Assembly (NCBI RefSeq): GCF_003050935.1
Contig: NZ_QAOX01000006.1
Location: 1 to 64,000, forward strand
From: Luteibacter sp. OK325
Lineage (GTDB): Bacteria; Pseudomonadota; Gammaproteobacteria; Xanthomonadales; Rhodanobacteraceae
Reading direction: 5' to 3'
DNA length: 64,000 nt
The notes under the pieces were generated by a model. The model was given only the letters and a program-made list of their open reading frames with translations, was not told where the DNA came from and searched no databases. The translations under genes and the position numbers were made by a program. Positions 18,216 through 27,200 of this stretch are shown piece by piece (position 1 is the first letter of the stretch; every line of letters starts with the position of its first letter).

Positions 18216-20495
18216 TCAAGGCGTGGCGGGCTGGCCCAGGGGCCGGAGCGACTCGAACTTGCGCTGGTACTCGTCGGTGACCTGCTTGGCCTCGTCGCCG
18301 TTGGTGATCACCCGGGGGGTGATCAGGACGATCAGCTCGGTACGGGTCCGCGTGCGGCTGGTGGTCCCGAACAGGCGGCCGACAATCGGCAACTGGTTGA
18401 GCCCGGGGATGCCGGTATCGGTCAGGGCGTCGTTCTGCTTGATCAGGCCGCCGAGCAGTACCGTCTGCCCGCTCTGCACGGCCACCTGGGTGGCGACCTC
18501 GCGCTGCTGGATCGGGAAGTTGCCCGTGGTGGTGTCCTTGATGCCCGGGCTGCTCACCACCTGGCTCACGTTGAGGTAAACCAGGCCACCTGGATTCACG
18601 CGCGGACGCACGTTGAGGATCACGCCAGTGTCCTTGTACTCCACCTGGCCGATCGTGTTGTCCGTGTTCGCGCCGGTATTGACGAAGGTCTGCGTGATCG
18701 GAATCTGGTCGCCCACTTCGATATGCGCTTTCTGGTTATTCAGCACCACCAGCGACGGTGCGGAGAGCACCTTGGTGTTTCCGTTCTGCTCCATCGCGTG
18801 CAGGGCGACGGAGATGTTGTTGTTGACGAACGAGTAGAAGAAGTTGTCGCCCGTCGCCAGGGTCGCACCACCGCCACCAAGCGCGTACTGATGCTTGTTA
18901 CCGGGCTGGGTCGGTTGCCCGTTGGTCGTTCCGGTCAGGCCTTCGAGGTACCACTGCACGCCGAATTCGAGATCGCCCGAGAGCGTCACCTCGAGGATGC
19001 GCGTCTCGATCTGCACCTGCATCGGCACGGCGTCCAGCCGCTTGATCGCCTCTTCGATCTCGGTCCACTGCGCCGGACGGCAACGCACCATGAGCTGGTT
19101 GTTCGAGTCCACCGAGGTGATGCGCACGCCGTCGTCGGTGGTGGTCGAGGAGTGGCGGTTGCCCGAATCGCCCGAGCTGTCATCGGAGGAGCCCGAGCCT
19201 GCGCCGAAGCCCGAACTACCCGTGCTGCCGCCGAAACCCGTACTTGTGCCGGTACCTGACGACAAGCCGCCGGTCGTCGAGGAGCCGGTTGATGACGAAC
19301 CGGTGTTGCCGAAGGCACCCGTGCTGCTACCGACGCCGGAACCGCCACGATTGCCCATATCGCTGTCGCCACCACCGAGCGTGCCGGAGCTCAGACCCGG
19401 GCCGACCTTGCCACCGCGATCGCCCGAGCGCCCGCCACCGGACCCGCTGCCATAGATGTCCGAAAGGTAGTCGGCCATGTCGGAGGCCTGCACATTACGC
19501 ACGTCGTAGACGTACAGCTGCGGCTCGTTCCCACCGCCGCGATCGATGCGATCGATCCAGCTGCGCACTTCGTCGAGATAGGCCGGCTGCGGACTGAGCA
19601 CGACGAGGGAGTTGGTCCGCTCGATCGGAATGAAGCGCAGCATGCCGGCCATCGGCGTATTGCCCTTGTCGCCGAAGATGCCTTCGAGCTTGGGCGTGAG
19701 GTCCTTCACCTGGGCACGCTGCAGGCTGAATACGCCCACGGACATGCCGCGCAACCAGTCCACGTCGAACGTGGCAACGGTGCGCTGGTAGTTGTCTAGT
19801 TCCGTCGGTGTGCCGGCCATGACCAGTACGTTGCGCGTCGGATCGGCGAGCAGTGTCGCGTCCGGGCGCGCGAAAGGCTTGATGAGTTTCTGCATCTCCG
19901 TCGCGGAGATGAAGTGCAGCGGGAACAGGCGTGCCTGGAGGCCGCCGGCCGGCGCGGACGCGCCGATGCTCGGCACGAGGTTGCCGGCGACGGCATCCTT
20001 CGCTGGCATGACCACGTAACGGCCGTTTGTGTGCACGAGCGCATTGCCCGTCCACGACAGCAGCGTCTCGAGGATCGGCAGGGCCTGCTCGGCCGTGACC
20101 GGCTGCGAGGTCGAGAAGGACACGTTGCCCTGCACGCCCGGCACGATCGAGTAGTTTTCATGCAGCAGGTCGCCGAGGATCGCCTTCACCACCGACTCGA
20201 CCGGCTGATTTTCAAAATTGAAGGTCACCGTGCCCGCGCCTTCGGCGACCGGTTTCGGTTTGGCCAGGCCGACCGGCCTGATGAACTCGCCCGTGCCCGT
20301 TGTGACCTGCGGCGGCACATTGGTCGGTGCCGTCGGGTTGGTCGACGGCATGATGCGCGGCTTGGGCGCAGGTAGTTCGGTACCGGCCATGGCTTCGCGT
20401 TGCAACGCACCATCGTCGCTGGGCTGGGGCAGTGTGGAACAACCTGCCAGCGCAACCGCCAGCGCCGTGGCGCCGATCGTAAGAAAACGCGTCAT
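18216..20495 (-). CDS. gspD: type II secretion lipo-secretin GspD/XpsD-like, copy 1
   Basis: A 759-residue outer-membrane secretin. The lipobox ALAGC (Cys at about 19) predicts lipidation and self-piloting, as in HxcQ and XpsD. N0/N1-type periplasmic domains (VTFNFENQPVESVVKAIL onward) come first. A long Gly/Ser-rich linker (about residues 360-460) follows, then the secretin core (VEYKDTGVILNVRP, QREVATQVAVQSGQTVLLGGL) and an S-domain-like tail. It is the last gene of the gspIJK-D run, 104 bp after gspK. Outside the linker and the two ends it is nearly identical to the copy at 47704-50040. gspL, gspM and gspN, which separate gspK from the secretin in xps operons, are missing here. Confidence 0.94.
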   Translation of the reverse strand: MTRFLTIGATALAVALAGCSTLPQPSDDGALQREAMAGTELPAPKPRIMPSTNPTAPTNVPPQVTTGTGEFIRPVGLAKPKPVAEGAGTVTFNFENQPVESVVKAILGDLLHENYSIVPGVQGNVSFSTSQPVTAEQALPILETLLSWTGNALVHTNGRYVVMPAKDAVAGNLVPSIGASAPAGGLQARLFPLHFISATEMQKLIKPFARPDATLLADPTRNVLVMAGTPTELDNYQRTVATFDVDWLRGMSVGVFSLQRAQVKDLTPKLEGIFGDKGNTPMAGMLRFIPIERTNSLVVLSPQPAYLDEVRSWIDRIDRGGGNEPQLYVYDVRNVQASDMADYLSDIYGSGSGGGRSGDRGGKVGPGLSSGTLGGGDSDMGNRGGSGVGSSTGAFGNTGSSSTGSSTTGGLSSGTGTSTGFGGSTGSSGFGAGSGSSDDSSGDSGNRHSSTTTDDGVRITSVDSNNQLMVRCRPAQWTEIEEAIKRLDAVPMQVQIETRILEVTLSGDLEFGVQWYLEGLTGTTNGQPTQPGNKHQYALGGGGATLATGDNFFYSFVNNNISVALHAMEQNGNTKVLSAPSLVVLNNQKAHIEVGDQIPITQTFVNTGANTDNTIGQVEYKDTGVILNVRPRVNPGGLVYLNVSQVVSSPGIKDTTTGNFPIQQREVATQVAVQSGQTVLLGGLIKQNDALTDTGIPGLNQLPIVGRLFGTTSRTRTRTELIVLITPRVITNGDEAKQVTDEYQRKFESLRPLGQPATP

Positions 20496-20599
20496 GCAAG
20501 AACCATCATGGTCGTTGAAGCCTGCGAGATTGGAGGGTACGTGTTGCCAGCCCGTGACGCAGACTACCCATGGTTGCGACAGTTAGCCACTTCGGCCGG

Positions 20600-21541
20600 T
20601 CAACTCGACGGCCCATCCCGCCAGCGCAAGACGGTATACAGCCTCTCGTTAGCGCCGCGTTCCAGCCCAACCATCGGAAACTGCACCGTCGCCTCCACGG
20701 TGGTGCGGGAGCCATGGCCGTCGTCGGCATCAGCGCGGAATGTGATGGTGTTGCCCGGCACAGCGCCCCCGAGGGTGATACCGCCAGGAAGGTTCTGCAG
20801 AACAGTACCGGGTGGAGCACTGTCACGCGCAAGAACGACTTCGCGCGCACGGGCCGGGTCGAGGCCCCGCACCGCCGCCATGGCAAGGACAGGCGCGAAA
20901 TCAGGCTCAGGCGCCGGTCGCCCGGACCAGATCGTGATCGCCGGCTCCACGGTGTTGTACAGCGCCGGATCCATGCCCGGTAACCCCTGCAGTTCCTCGA
21001 TGGCAGCAAATGCCGTGTAACGCTTCGATGGGCTGCCGCCGGAGATCAGGAGCATCGACGGAGGCGACGTAACGTCGTCCGACACAGGGCTAGCCGTAGG
21101 GCCACGCCATGCCACTACGTGGCGTGTCAGCTCATCGGCACGCGCCTCCTGACAGCCCGCCGCGACAAAAAGGGCCCGAAGCACGCGAGGATCGGCGGTA
21201 TTGATATCGACCTTTCCGGTTTCGTCGAGCATGCCCACGGTCACGTGCACATGATCGAACTCGAATGCCAATGACCTGCCATCGCCCGGCACGCTGATGT
21301 CTACTGACGGCGCCCCCCCAGTCTGCTCGAGCATGGCCTGCCGATGGTGCGATTCGGCCAGCACGATGGCCCGCATGATCCCCGCCTCCGCAGCGTAGCG
21401 CGCACGCTGCTGGCCGAGCGTGAAGCGCGTCTGCAACGCTTCGACACGAGCGATGCTCGCGAAGCCACCGACCAGGATGGCGAGCAAGGTGCACGCCCAT
21501 AGCACGACAAGCAAGGCGACGCCTCGTTGCGCCTGCTTCAT
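20600..21541 (-). CDS. gspK: type II secretion minor pseudopilin GspK
   Basis: A 313-residue GspK, the large pseudopilin that caps the pseudopilus with GspI and GspJ. The N-terminus MKQAQRGVALLVVLW has a prepilin peptidase site after Gly. It lacks the Glu at mature position 5, which is the hallmark of GspK among pseudopilins. The large globular domain contains NTADPRVLRALFVAAG and LQGLPGMDPALYN. ATG at 21541 overlaps the gspJ stop as ATGA; the frame is open 56 codons further without pseudopilin character. Confidence 0.93.
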   Translation of the reverse strand: MKQAQRGVALLVVLWACTLLAILVGGFASIARVEALQTRFTLGQQRARYAAEAGIMRAIVLAESHHRQAMLEQTGGAPSVDISVPGDGRSLAFEFDHVHVTVGMLDETGKVDINTADPRVLRALFVAAGCQEARADELTRHVVAWRGPTASPVSDDVTSPPSMLLISGGSPSKRYTAFAAIEELQGLPGMDPALYNTVEPAITIWSGRPAPEPDFAPVLAMAAVRGLDPARAREVVLARDSAPPGTVLQNLPGGITLGGAVPGNTITFRADADDGHGSRTTVEATVQFPMVGLERGANERLYTVLRWRDGPSS

Positions 21542-22185
21542 CGCGTCGACCCCAGCAATCGGCGAGCTGCTCCGCGCACGTTCACCGCATCGGGATCCTG
21601 CCGTGGCGCTACAAGCAACGGCGGCCATCCATCGCCACCCTCTTCCGGAACCACGCTGATTTCGACGGCACCCGGCAACACCATGGGTTCGTTCCAGTGA
21701 TCCTTCCATACGGGAGAATCGCGATGTGCGTAGCGTATGTGCAGCGAGCGCACATGGGTGAGAAGGACATCTTGCGCGCCGGCAACAACGTTGGACTGGC
21801 TTCCCGGAAGCGGCGAGAGGCGCACCTCCAGCGAATGACCTTCCTCGCCATCGTCCGCAAGCGTGATTTCAATCACCTGCGGCCCCAACTTTCCAAGGTA
21901 ACCGGGCAAGGTGGAGACGAAACGGACATGCGTGCCATCGCCATCGAAGACAACCGGCACGTCATCGTCGGTCATTTTCCATGGCAGTGCGGTCGCCGAT
22001 GACAGTTGCCTGCGCAGAAATTCCCTGGCCCCACGTACCTCGTCGAGGCGCGCGATCACCGCGGAACCATGACCGACACTCAGCGTCGTCGACCGAACGC
22101 CCGAATAGACGCCGAGCAGCAGTATCGCCAGCAGGGCCAGGGCCGCGAGCACTTCCATCAGGCTGAACCCGCGTGTGGCATTCAT
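21538..22185 (-). CDS. gspJ: type II secretion minor pseudopilin GspJ
   Basis: A 215-residue GspJ. The cleavage site and mature start RG/FSLMEVLAALALLAILLL carry the conserved Glu5 and are followed by the hydrophobic assembly helix. The C-terminal domain ends in PGAVEISVVPEE, typical of GspJ. Both ends overlap neighbours by four bases (gspI upstream, gspK downstream), which indicates tight translational coupling and equimolar assembly of the tip complex. Confidence 0.93.
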   Translation of the reverse strand: MNATRGFSLMEVLAALALLAILLLGVYSGVRSTTLSVGHGSAVIARLDEVRGAREFLRRQLSSATALPWKMTDDDVPVVFDGDGTHVRFVSTLPGYLGKLGPQVIEITLADDGEEGHSLEVRLSPLPGSQSNVVAGAQDVLLTHVRSLHIRYAHRDSPVWKDHWNEPMVLPGAVEISVVPEEGGDGWPPLLVAPRQDPDAVNVRGAARRLLGSTR

Positions 22186-22619
22186 GGGCCGGCCACCGAT
22201 GTCGCGGACATGGGCCTGGGTTCATCCTGCAACCGCAACGTCGCGAAGTGCGCACTACGCCCCGCGCGTCCGTCGCGCCAGGTGATATCGAGATCGATGC
22301 GATACACGTGAAGGTCCGGGGACTGGCCCGGGAAGGCTTGCTGCGCAGAAACGATCATGCGCCATTGGTGACGCGTGTCGTACCAGCCGGTCTGCGTGCC
22401 ATCATGCAACAGCTCCCGGCGCCCTGCGGTATCCAGCGTGGTGTCGGCCAGCATGGCGATGCGATTCAGTTCCCGCGCGCGCCCCGTCACCTCGGTGGCC
22501 GCTCCGGCCACATGCATGACGGCGCCAAACGCCAGTGCCAGCAGGAGGATCGCAGCGATCGTCTCGAGCAGGCTGAAGCCGCCTTCCGCATGCCGGCGAA
22601 TGTTCGTTGAGCGGGCCAT
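22182..22619 (-). CDS. gspI: type II secretion minor pseudopilin GspI
   Basis: A GspI-like pseudopilin of about 145 residues. The cleavage site GG/FSLLETIAAILLLALAFG carries Glu5. The remainder has the small domain and the WRMIVSAQQ and YRIDLDITW strands expected of GspI/GspV. The ATG at 22619 is the most likely start; ATG 22640 is an alternative. It is the first pseudopilin gene of the cassette and lies 123 bp after the PstS-like gene. No major pseudopilin gspG, gspH, gspE or gspF is adjacent. Confidence 0.88.
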   Translation of the reverse strand: MARSTNIRRHAEGGFSLLETIAAILLLALAFGAVMHVAGAATEVTGRARELNRIAMLADTTLDTAGRRELLHDGTQTGWYDTRHQWRMIVSAQQAFPGQSPDLHVYRIDLDITWRDGRAGRSAHFATLRLQDEPRPMSATSVAGP

Positions 22620-22742
22620 GGTGCGAGGCTTGCACCTCATTGTTTCAACTGCGAGTCGCAACATCGACAGTGGATATGACGATGCAAAGGGGCAGGCTTG
22701 TGCCCACCCCTTTGCCCATCCTTCCTGGACGAAAAGCGTGGA

Positions 22743-23981
22743 TCAGTTGACGATGCAGCTGTCGACCTTGGTCTGGCTCAGGACGCCGGCGGCGTTGCTC
22801 AACCAGGCATAGCCCGTGGCAGCACGACCGATCTTGGTCACCGCCGTGCGGATCGCGGTGTTGTACGGCGAACCAAGCAGGGTGCGAACCGCAGCCGTAT
22901 CGGTACCGTTACCCTGCTTGTTGCCGAGCAGGTTGGTGATGGCGATGATCGGATAGCCGGACGCCGGGTTGGCGTAGTCATCCGGACTCACCAGGCCGAC
23001 GCAGGTACCCGTCACTGGCAGCGAGACCAGTACCGGACGGCCAGTGCCCGTAGCGGGCGCATCGGCGATAGCCTTGTCAAAAACCACGTTGACCGCAATC
23101 GCCGTCGGGCCGAAGCCGGTGAGCGGGTTGATGGTCGTTCCGGCCGTATTCGTCACGGAGGCAATCTTCACGCCACCCGGGACGCCATTGGCGACTTCAG
23201 CGTAGCCGATGGAGCCGTCCGTCGCGGCGACGGCAGCGGTCACGCCCGCGTTGCCGCTTGCGCCGACAGAGCTGGCGTACGCCGAGAAATACGACGAGGC
23301 GCCGGTGGCATAGGCCTGAAGCGTCTGGAAGCTCGTGGCCGGATGCGCGACGGTCGGGCAGACGGCAGTAAGGTGGTTCAGGAACGAAAACGACGTGCCG
23401 CTGCCATCGCTGCGGTAGGCGACGTTGATCGGACCGGTGACGGCGTTTGCAGTCAGGTCTTTCCAGTCAGTGATCCTGCCGGAGAAGACGCCGCAGATCT
23501 GGTCTTCGCTAAGCGTCAGCGCGTTGACGCCAGTCTTCTTGAAAGCGATGCCAACGGCACCGGCGATGGCCGGAAGCTGCGTCGGCTGCGTGCCCGTCCC
23601 ATGGCCAAGCACATAGTTGTTGTATTCGGTCAGCGAAAGCGGAGCGTCCGAGCCAGCGAAGAACGCCTGGGTAAGGCCCACGCCGCCGAAGTTCGTCGGG
23701 GTGGTGCTGCCGCAGGTACCGTTGACCTGGAAGTTGGTGGGATCGTTACCGGCGAGAACCTTCTTGCCCGCGCCGCTGCCGGTCGGGCAGTAGGTGACCG
23801 GGTTGCCACCGTACGAGCCGAACAGCGAACCCGCAGCGGGCGTGATCGGCGAACCGGCCGGGTTCGTCGCGGAGCCGGTGTAACCGATGGCCGGCAGCGT
23901 GGCGCCACCGCCGACGAGCGTGGTGGCCGCGCTAGCGGCGGAAGCGAGGCACATGAAAATTGCGCCCGCAATGAACTTCAT
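22743..23981 (-). CDS. PstS/DING-like phosphate-binding protein, candidate type II secretion substrate
   Basis: A 412-residue exported protein of the PstS/DING type. After the signal peptide (ends ASAASA) comes the family motif TLVGGGATLP, and the phosphate-binding loop appears as YRSDGSGTSFSF. Six or so cysteines favour an extracytoplasmic fold. It lies directly before gspIJK-D, as the DING-like proteins LapA/LapB accompany the Hxc secretion genes in P. aeruginosa, so I infer it is exported by this system and captures phosphate or acts as a phosphatase. Start choice is uncertain: ATG 24014 has the better ribosome-binding site (AAGGGG), ATG 23981 the better signal peptide. Confidence 0.85.
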   Translation of the reverse strand: MKFIAGAIFMCLASAASAATTLVGGGATLPAIGYTGSATNPAGSPITPAAGSLFGSYGGNPVTYCPTGSGAGKKVLAGNDPTNFQVNGTCGSTTPTNFGGVGLTQAFFAGSDAPLSLTEYNNYVLGHGTGTQPTQLPAIAGAVGIAFKKTGVNALTLSEDQICGVFSGRITDWKDLTANAVTGPINVAYRSDGSGTSFSFLNHLTAVCPTVAHPATSFQTLQAYATGASSYFSAYASSVGASGNAGVTAAVAATDGSIGYAEVANGVPGGVKIASVTNTAGTTINPLTGFGPTAIAVNVVFDKAIADAPATGTGRPVLVSLPVTGTCVGLVSPDDYANPASGYPIIAITNLLGNKQGNGTDTAAVRTLLGSPYNTAIRTAVTKIGRAATGYAWLSNAAGVLSQTKVDSCIVN

Positions 23982-24110
23982 GCTGGTGTTTCCCATCGAA
24001 GAATCGCAACGCATGGTGTTACCCCTTTGCATAGAAGCCCCCCGGAGTGGAGGCCTTGCAAGCATCACCTTGCGTCGTTACCCCGTCGTGCCAATGCGGT
24101 GTCCGTGCGT

Positions 24111-24128
24111 ATGACGGTTCGGTGATTT
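24111..24128 (-). promoter_or_regulatory. weak candidate Pho box before the PstS-like gene
   Basis: Read on the minus strand: AAATCAC, CGAA, CCGTCAT. The second half-site matches CTGTCAT at 6 of 7, the first only 4 of 7, with the correct 7-4-7 spacing. It lies about 100 bp upstream of ATG 24014. No convincing -10 is visible. Confidence 0.3.
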
Positions 24129-24193
24129 CGGCAAGCGCGAGTGTGTCGTGAATCACGCTCGAACTGAACGTTCATATCGGCTGTCATGAAACG

Positions 24194-24220
24194 CATAGGG
24201 AGGGCAACGCCCTCCCTATG
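24194..24220 (-). terminator. strong hairpin after the tpsA gene
   Basis: Perfect 11-base arms CATAGGGAGGG and CCCTCCCTATG around a five-base loop, 22 bp after the tpsA stop. The following bases are only modestly T-rich, so it may be a terminator or a 3'-end stabiliser separating tpsA from the PstS-gsp unit. Confidence 0.6.
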
Positions 24221-24241
24221 TTCCACGCTTTGTTGCAGACA

Positions 24242-27200
24242 TTACATCCGATGCAGAGCCTTCTGTTCCGCTTGCGTCAGTTGGCTCTTCGCATCAGCGC
24301 GACCAAGCACCTGCACCGGCGACCCGCTGTCATAGCCAGCTGCTGGCGACACGCTCGAGGTATTGTCACCGTCGCTCAGCACATGCACCGAGATCTCGGA
24401 CGGGATCTTGTCACGCGCATCGGATTGCTGTTTGCGCGCCACATCTTCCGCGGCCTGCGTCGCGGCGGTGGCCGCGGCGCTCGCCGCATTCAATGCACCG
24501 ATGTTGACAGCCGCTGTCACGGGAACACCAATCGAATCGCCCTTGACCTGGATGTTGTCGGCATTGGCCACGCGCGCTGCGGCGATGACCAGGTTACCGG
24601 AGACGCGGATACCTGCGTCGCCAGCATCGACCGTGCCGCGTGGTGCGATGAGGTAGGCGTTGCCGGGCGGCGCACCTTCAACCGTTTGTAGCGTGGCGAT
24701 ACCCGCACCGCTCACCTGGCCGCGTGCGTCGACGCGGCACCATGCATCGACATCACACAGGAAGGTCGGCGGAGGAACCTCACTGTTGGTCTTAGCACCC
24801 TGGCCGGCATTGATGTCGCCGTTGGAGCTCCAGATCGTGACATCGCCGCCTTGCTCGGTAAATACGCGGCTTTGCGCCAGCAGCAAGCTGCGGTCGGTGA
24901 AGACGTTGACGTTACCGGCCTCAAGGGTGAGCAGGCCCATGGTGTTGGGTCCGGCTATGACCTTGCCGTTCGCGTCGGTAATTTGCGAAGGCGCCGCTGT
25001 ACTGCCGATAAGTGCCTGTCCACCGGGGCCGAGCAACGTGACGTCCCCACCCTGCTGCGTCTGGATGGTCGAGCTGCGTATATCCAGATCGCCGGTATCC
25101 ACCGTGGCAGCCCCGCCGTTGAGCCCGCCCTGCCCTGCGCCGTTCGATGTATATCCGAGCGTACTCGGGAACATGCTGTCCAGCGCGGCGTAGCCACGAG
25201 CGTACTTGCCCGCGTACGGGCTCGATGGATTGTTGTAGTCCGTGCCTACCTGGGCAAGCAGCTTGAACAGGACCTTGTCGGCGAAGATACGCTGGACAAT
25301 CTCAGGTTCCCCGGCGAACAAACCGAGGGCCTGGTCGTCGGTCAGCGGTGTCGTCACGTCGTCCGTGAGATGACCGGTGGCCGTGCGCTCACCCGCGATA
25401 CGCTGCTCCATGAAGGCCACGAGGTCCGGCACCAGACTGGGCAAGCCATCGCCGCCATTGAGGTATTGCGCGAGGAAGCCCGCCGCGTCCACGCCCGGAC
25501 CGACGCCGAAGTTCACCAGGATGTCCGCGCTTTCGTGCGGAAGGTAGGGATTGTAGGTGTTGCCGACGGCCTGGATGCCAGTGGGCGAACCCGCAAAAGA
25601 AGTTGACAAATCGGCCTGGCTTACGAAGGGACCGACGTCACGACCTGCGTCGACGACGAAGGTTCCGGGGCCACCGACCAGCAGCGCCGGCACTAAAGGT
25701 AACGCCCAGGAGTTTGGACCGATGACGTTACCGTTGGGGAAGAACGTGTCATAGATATCTCGACCCGCCGACACGCGCGTGATATCGGCCGCGCGTGTGT
25801 GTTGGCCGATAAGCGAAAGGTTGACGATGTCGCGGCCGGCGCGGATGTCGGCCTGTTTTGAGGGCATCAGTATCAAGGCGCTATAGGTTATGCCTGTGGC
25901 ATCCGTAACACCGTTTGTAATATCGCCATTGAGCGCATAAATACGTACCGGTGTCGTGTCGTCGGCGTGCAGCGAGTCGGGCTCGTGGAATAGCGTATTA
26001 TCGCCGATCACCGATAACCATCTTCCAGTGCCGCTCGGCGGGCCTTTCGGCTGAAGTGGTGATGTCATGCCGTCCGGCGATGAATCGATCAATCCAAAGT
26101 ATGGATTGCCGTCGGCGAAAGTCGGCCCGGAAAGCCCGATATTGTCCTCCGCCAAAAGACTCAGGTTGCCCGTGGGAGACGGAAACAACGAGCCGCTCGT
26201 AAGGATATCGATACTTCCGCTTAAAGCGGAAAGAGCGACGTTCGCTGGAAGAATGGTTTCGCCGTTCACGCCGCCGCGACCGAAGAACACCTGATCCGGC
26301 GCCAGCAGGCTGCCGAAGGCGACATCGCCCGCAACCGATGCAGCGGCGAAGGACGATGTCGTCGAGTATCCCTGGTCGTCCGCATGCCCCGCGGGGAACA
26401 ATTGATCGAGGGGGCCTTTTGCTGCATACGAAGGATCGTACACGCCGCCAATATCGGCTCCCTGGCGCGCGGTAACGGTGACCTGGGCGTCCTGAAGACC
26501 GAACAGTGTGGAGACAGGAGTCGTGTACTCAGACCCGGCGTTCGACTGGAAGCCTGAGTCGAAGCTAGCCAAGGACGGCGAAACCGCGATTGCCCCGTCG
26601 GCACGAACGTCTGCCGTACCCTTGGCAACGAAATAAGTCCCGCTAAGGATGTCTCCGCCGGCATGCACGGAGAGGTCGCCGCCGCCCACGGTCGTGATCG
26701 ATTTGCCATCCGGATTCTTGTACCAGGTGGTCGGCAGTGAGACGGAAAGTTCGCTGATGTCACCCCCGGCGTCCACGTCCACGTTGCCACCGATACTCAT
26801 CACGCCCTGATGGAAATTGCCGAAGTTGATGGACGAGCTCGATCCGTCGGCAGCGTTACCTGTCTGCATCCACTGCCACCAGTATTGCGCGACGGAATTC
26901 CCAGGTGGCGCCTTGGTCTGCGACCCATCAACGTCGACGACATTCTGGATACTGGTGATGTCGCCGCCGGCCTTCAGGTAGATGTCGCCGGCATGATCCG
27001 GGTTTACCAAACCGGTCACCAGCACGTCAGGAAGGGTCGCGATCCGGGGCAGCAGCGCCGCCCCTGGCAATTCCGAGGGGCGAAGGAGATCCACGCCCGT
27101 GCCCGCCGCTGTACCCTCAGCCGGCGCACCCGCGGTATAAATCGTCGCTGGGGCCGCCGCGTCGAGCCACTGGATATCGCCAGCAGAAACCATATCGATG

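Noticed and set aside
22698-24125. 475-codon plus-strand frame
   Set aside because: It is antisense to the PstS-like gene and has no family features.
24181-24187. CTGTCAT heptamer near the PstS-like gene
   Set aside because: It is on the plus strand, facing away from the gene, and the nearest partner (CGTTCAT at 24169) is 12 bases away and poor.
24290-24345. PAAG near the adhesin C-terminus as a LapG-type cleavage site
   Set aside because: It lies after the cysteine pair, whereas a release site should precede a hook, and no LapG or LapD gene is in the window.
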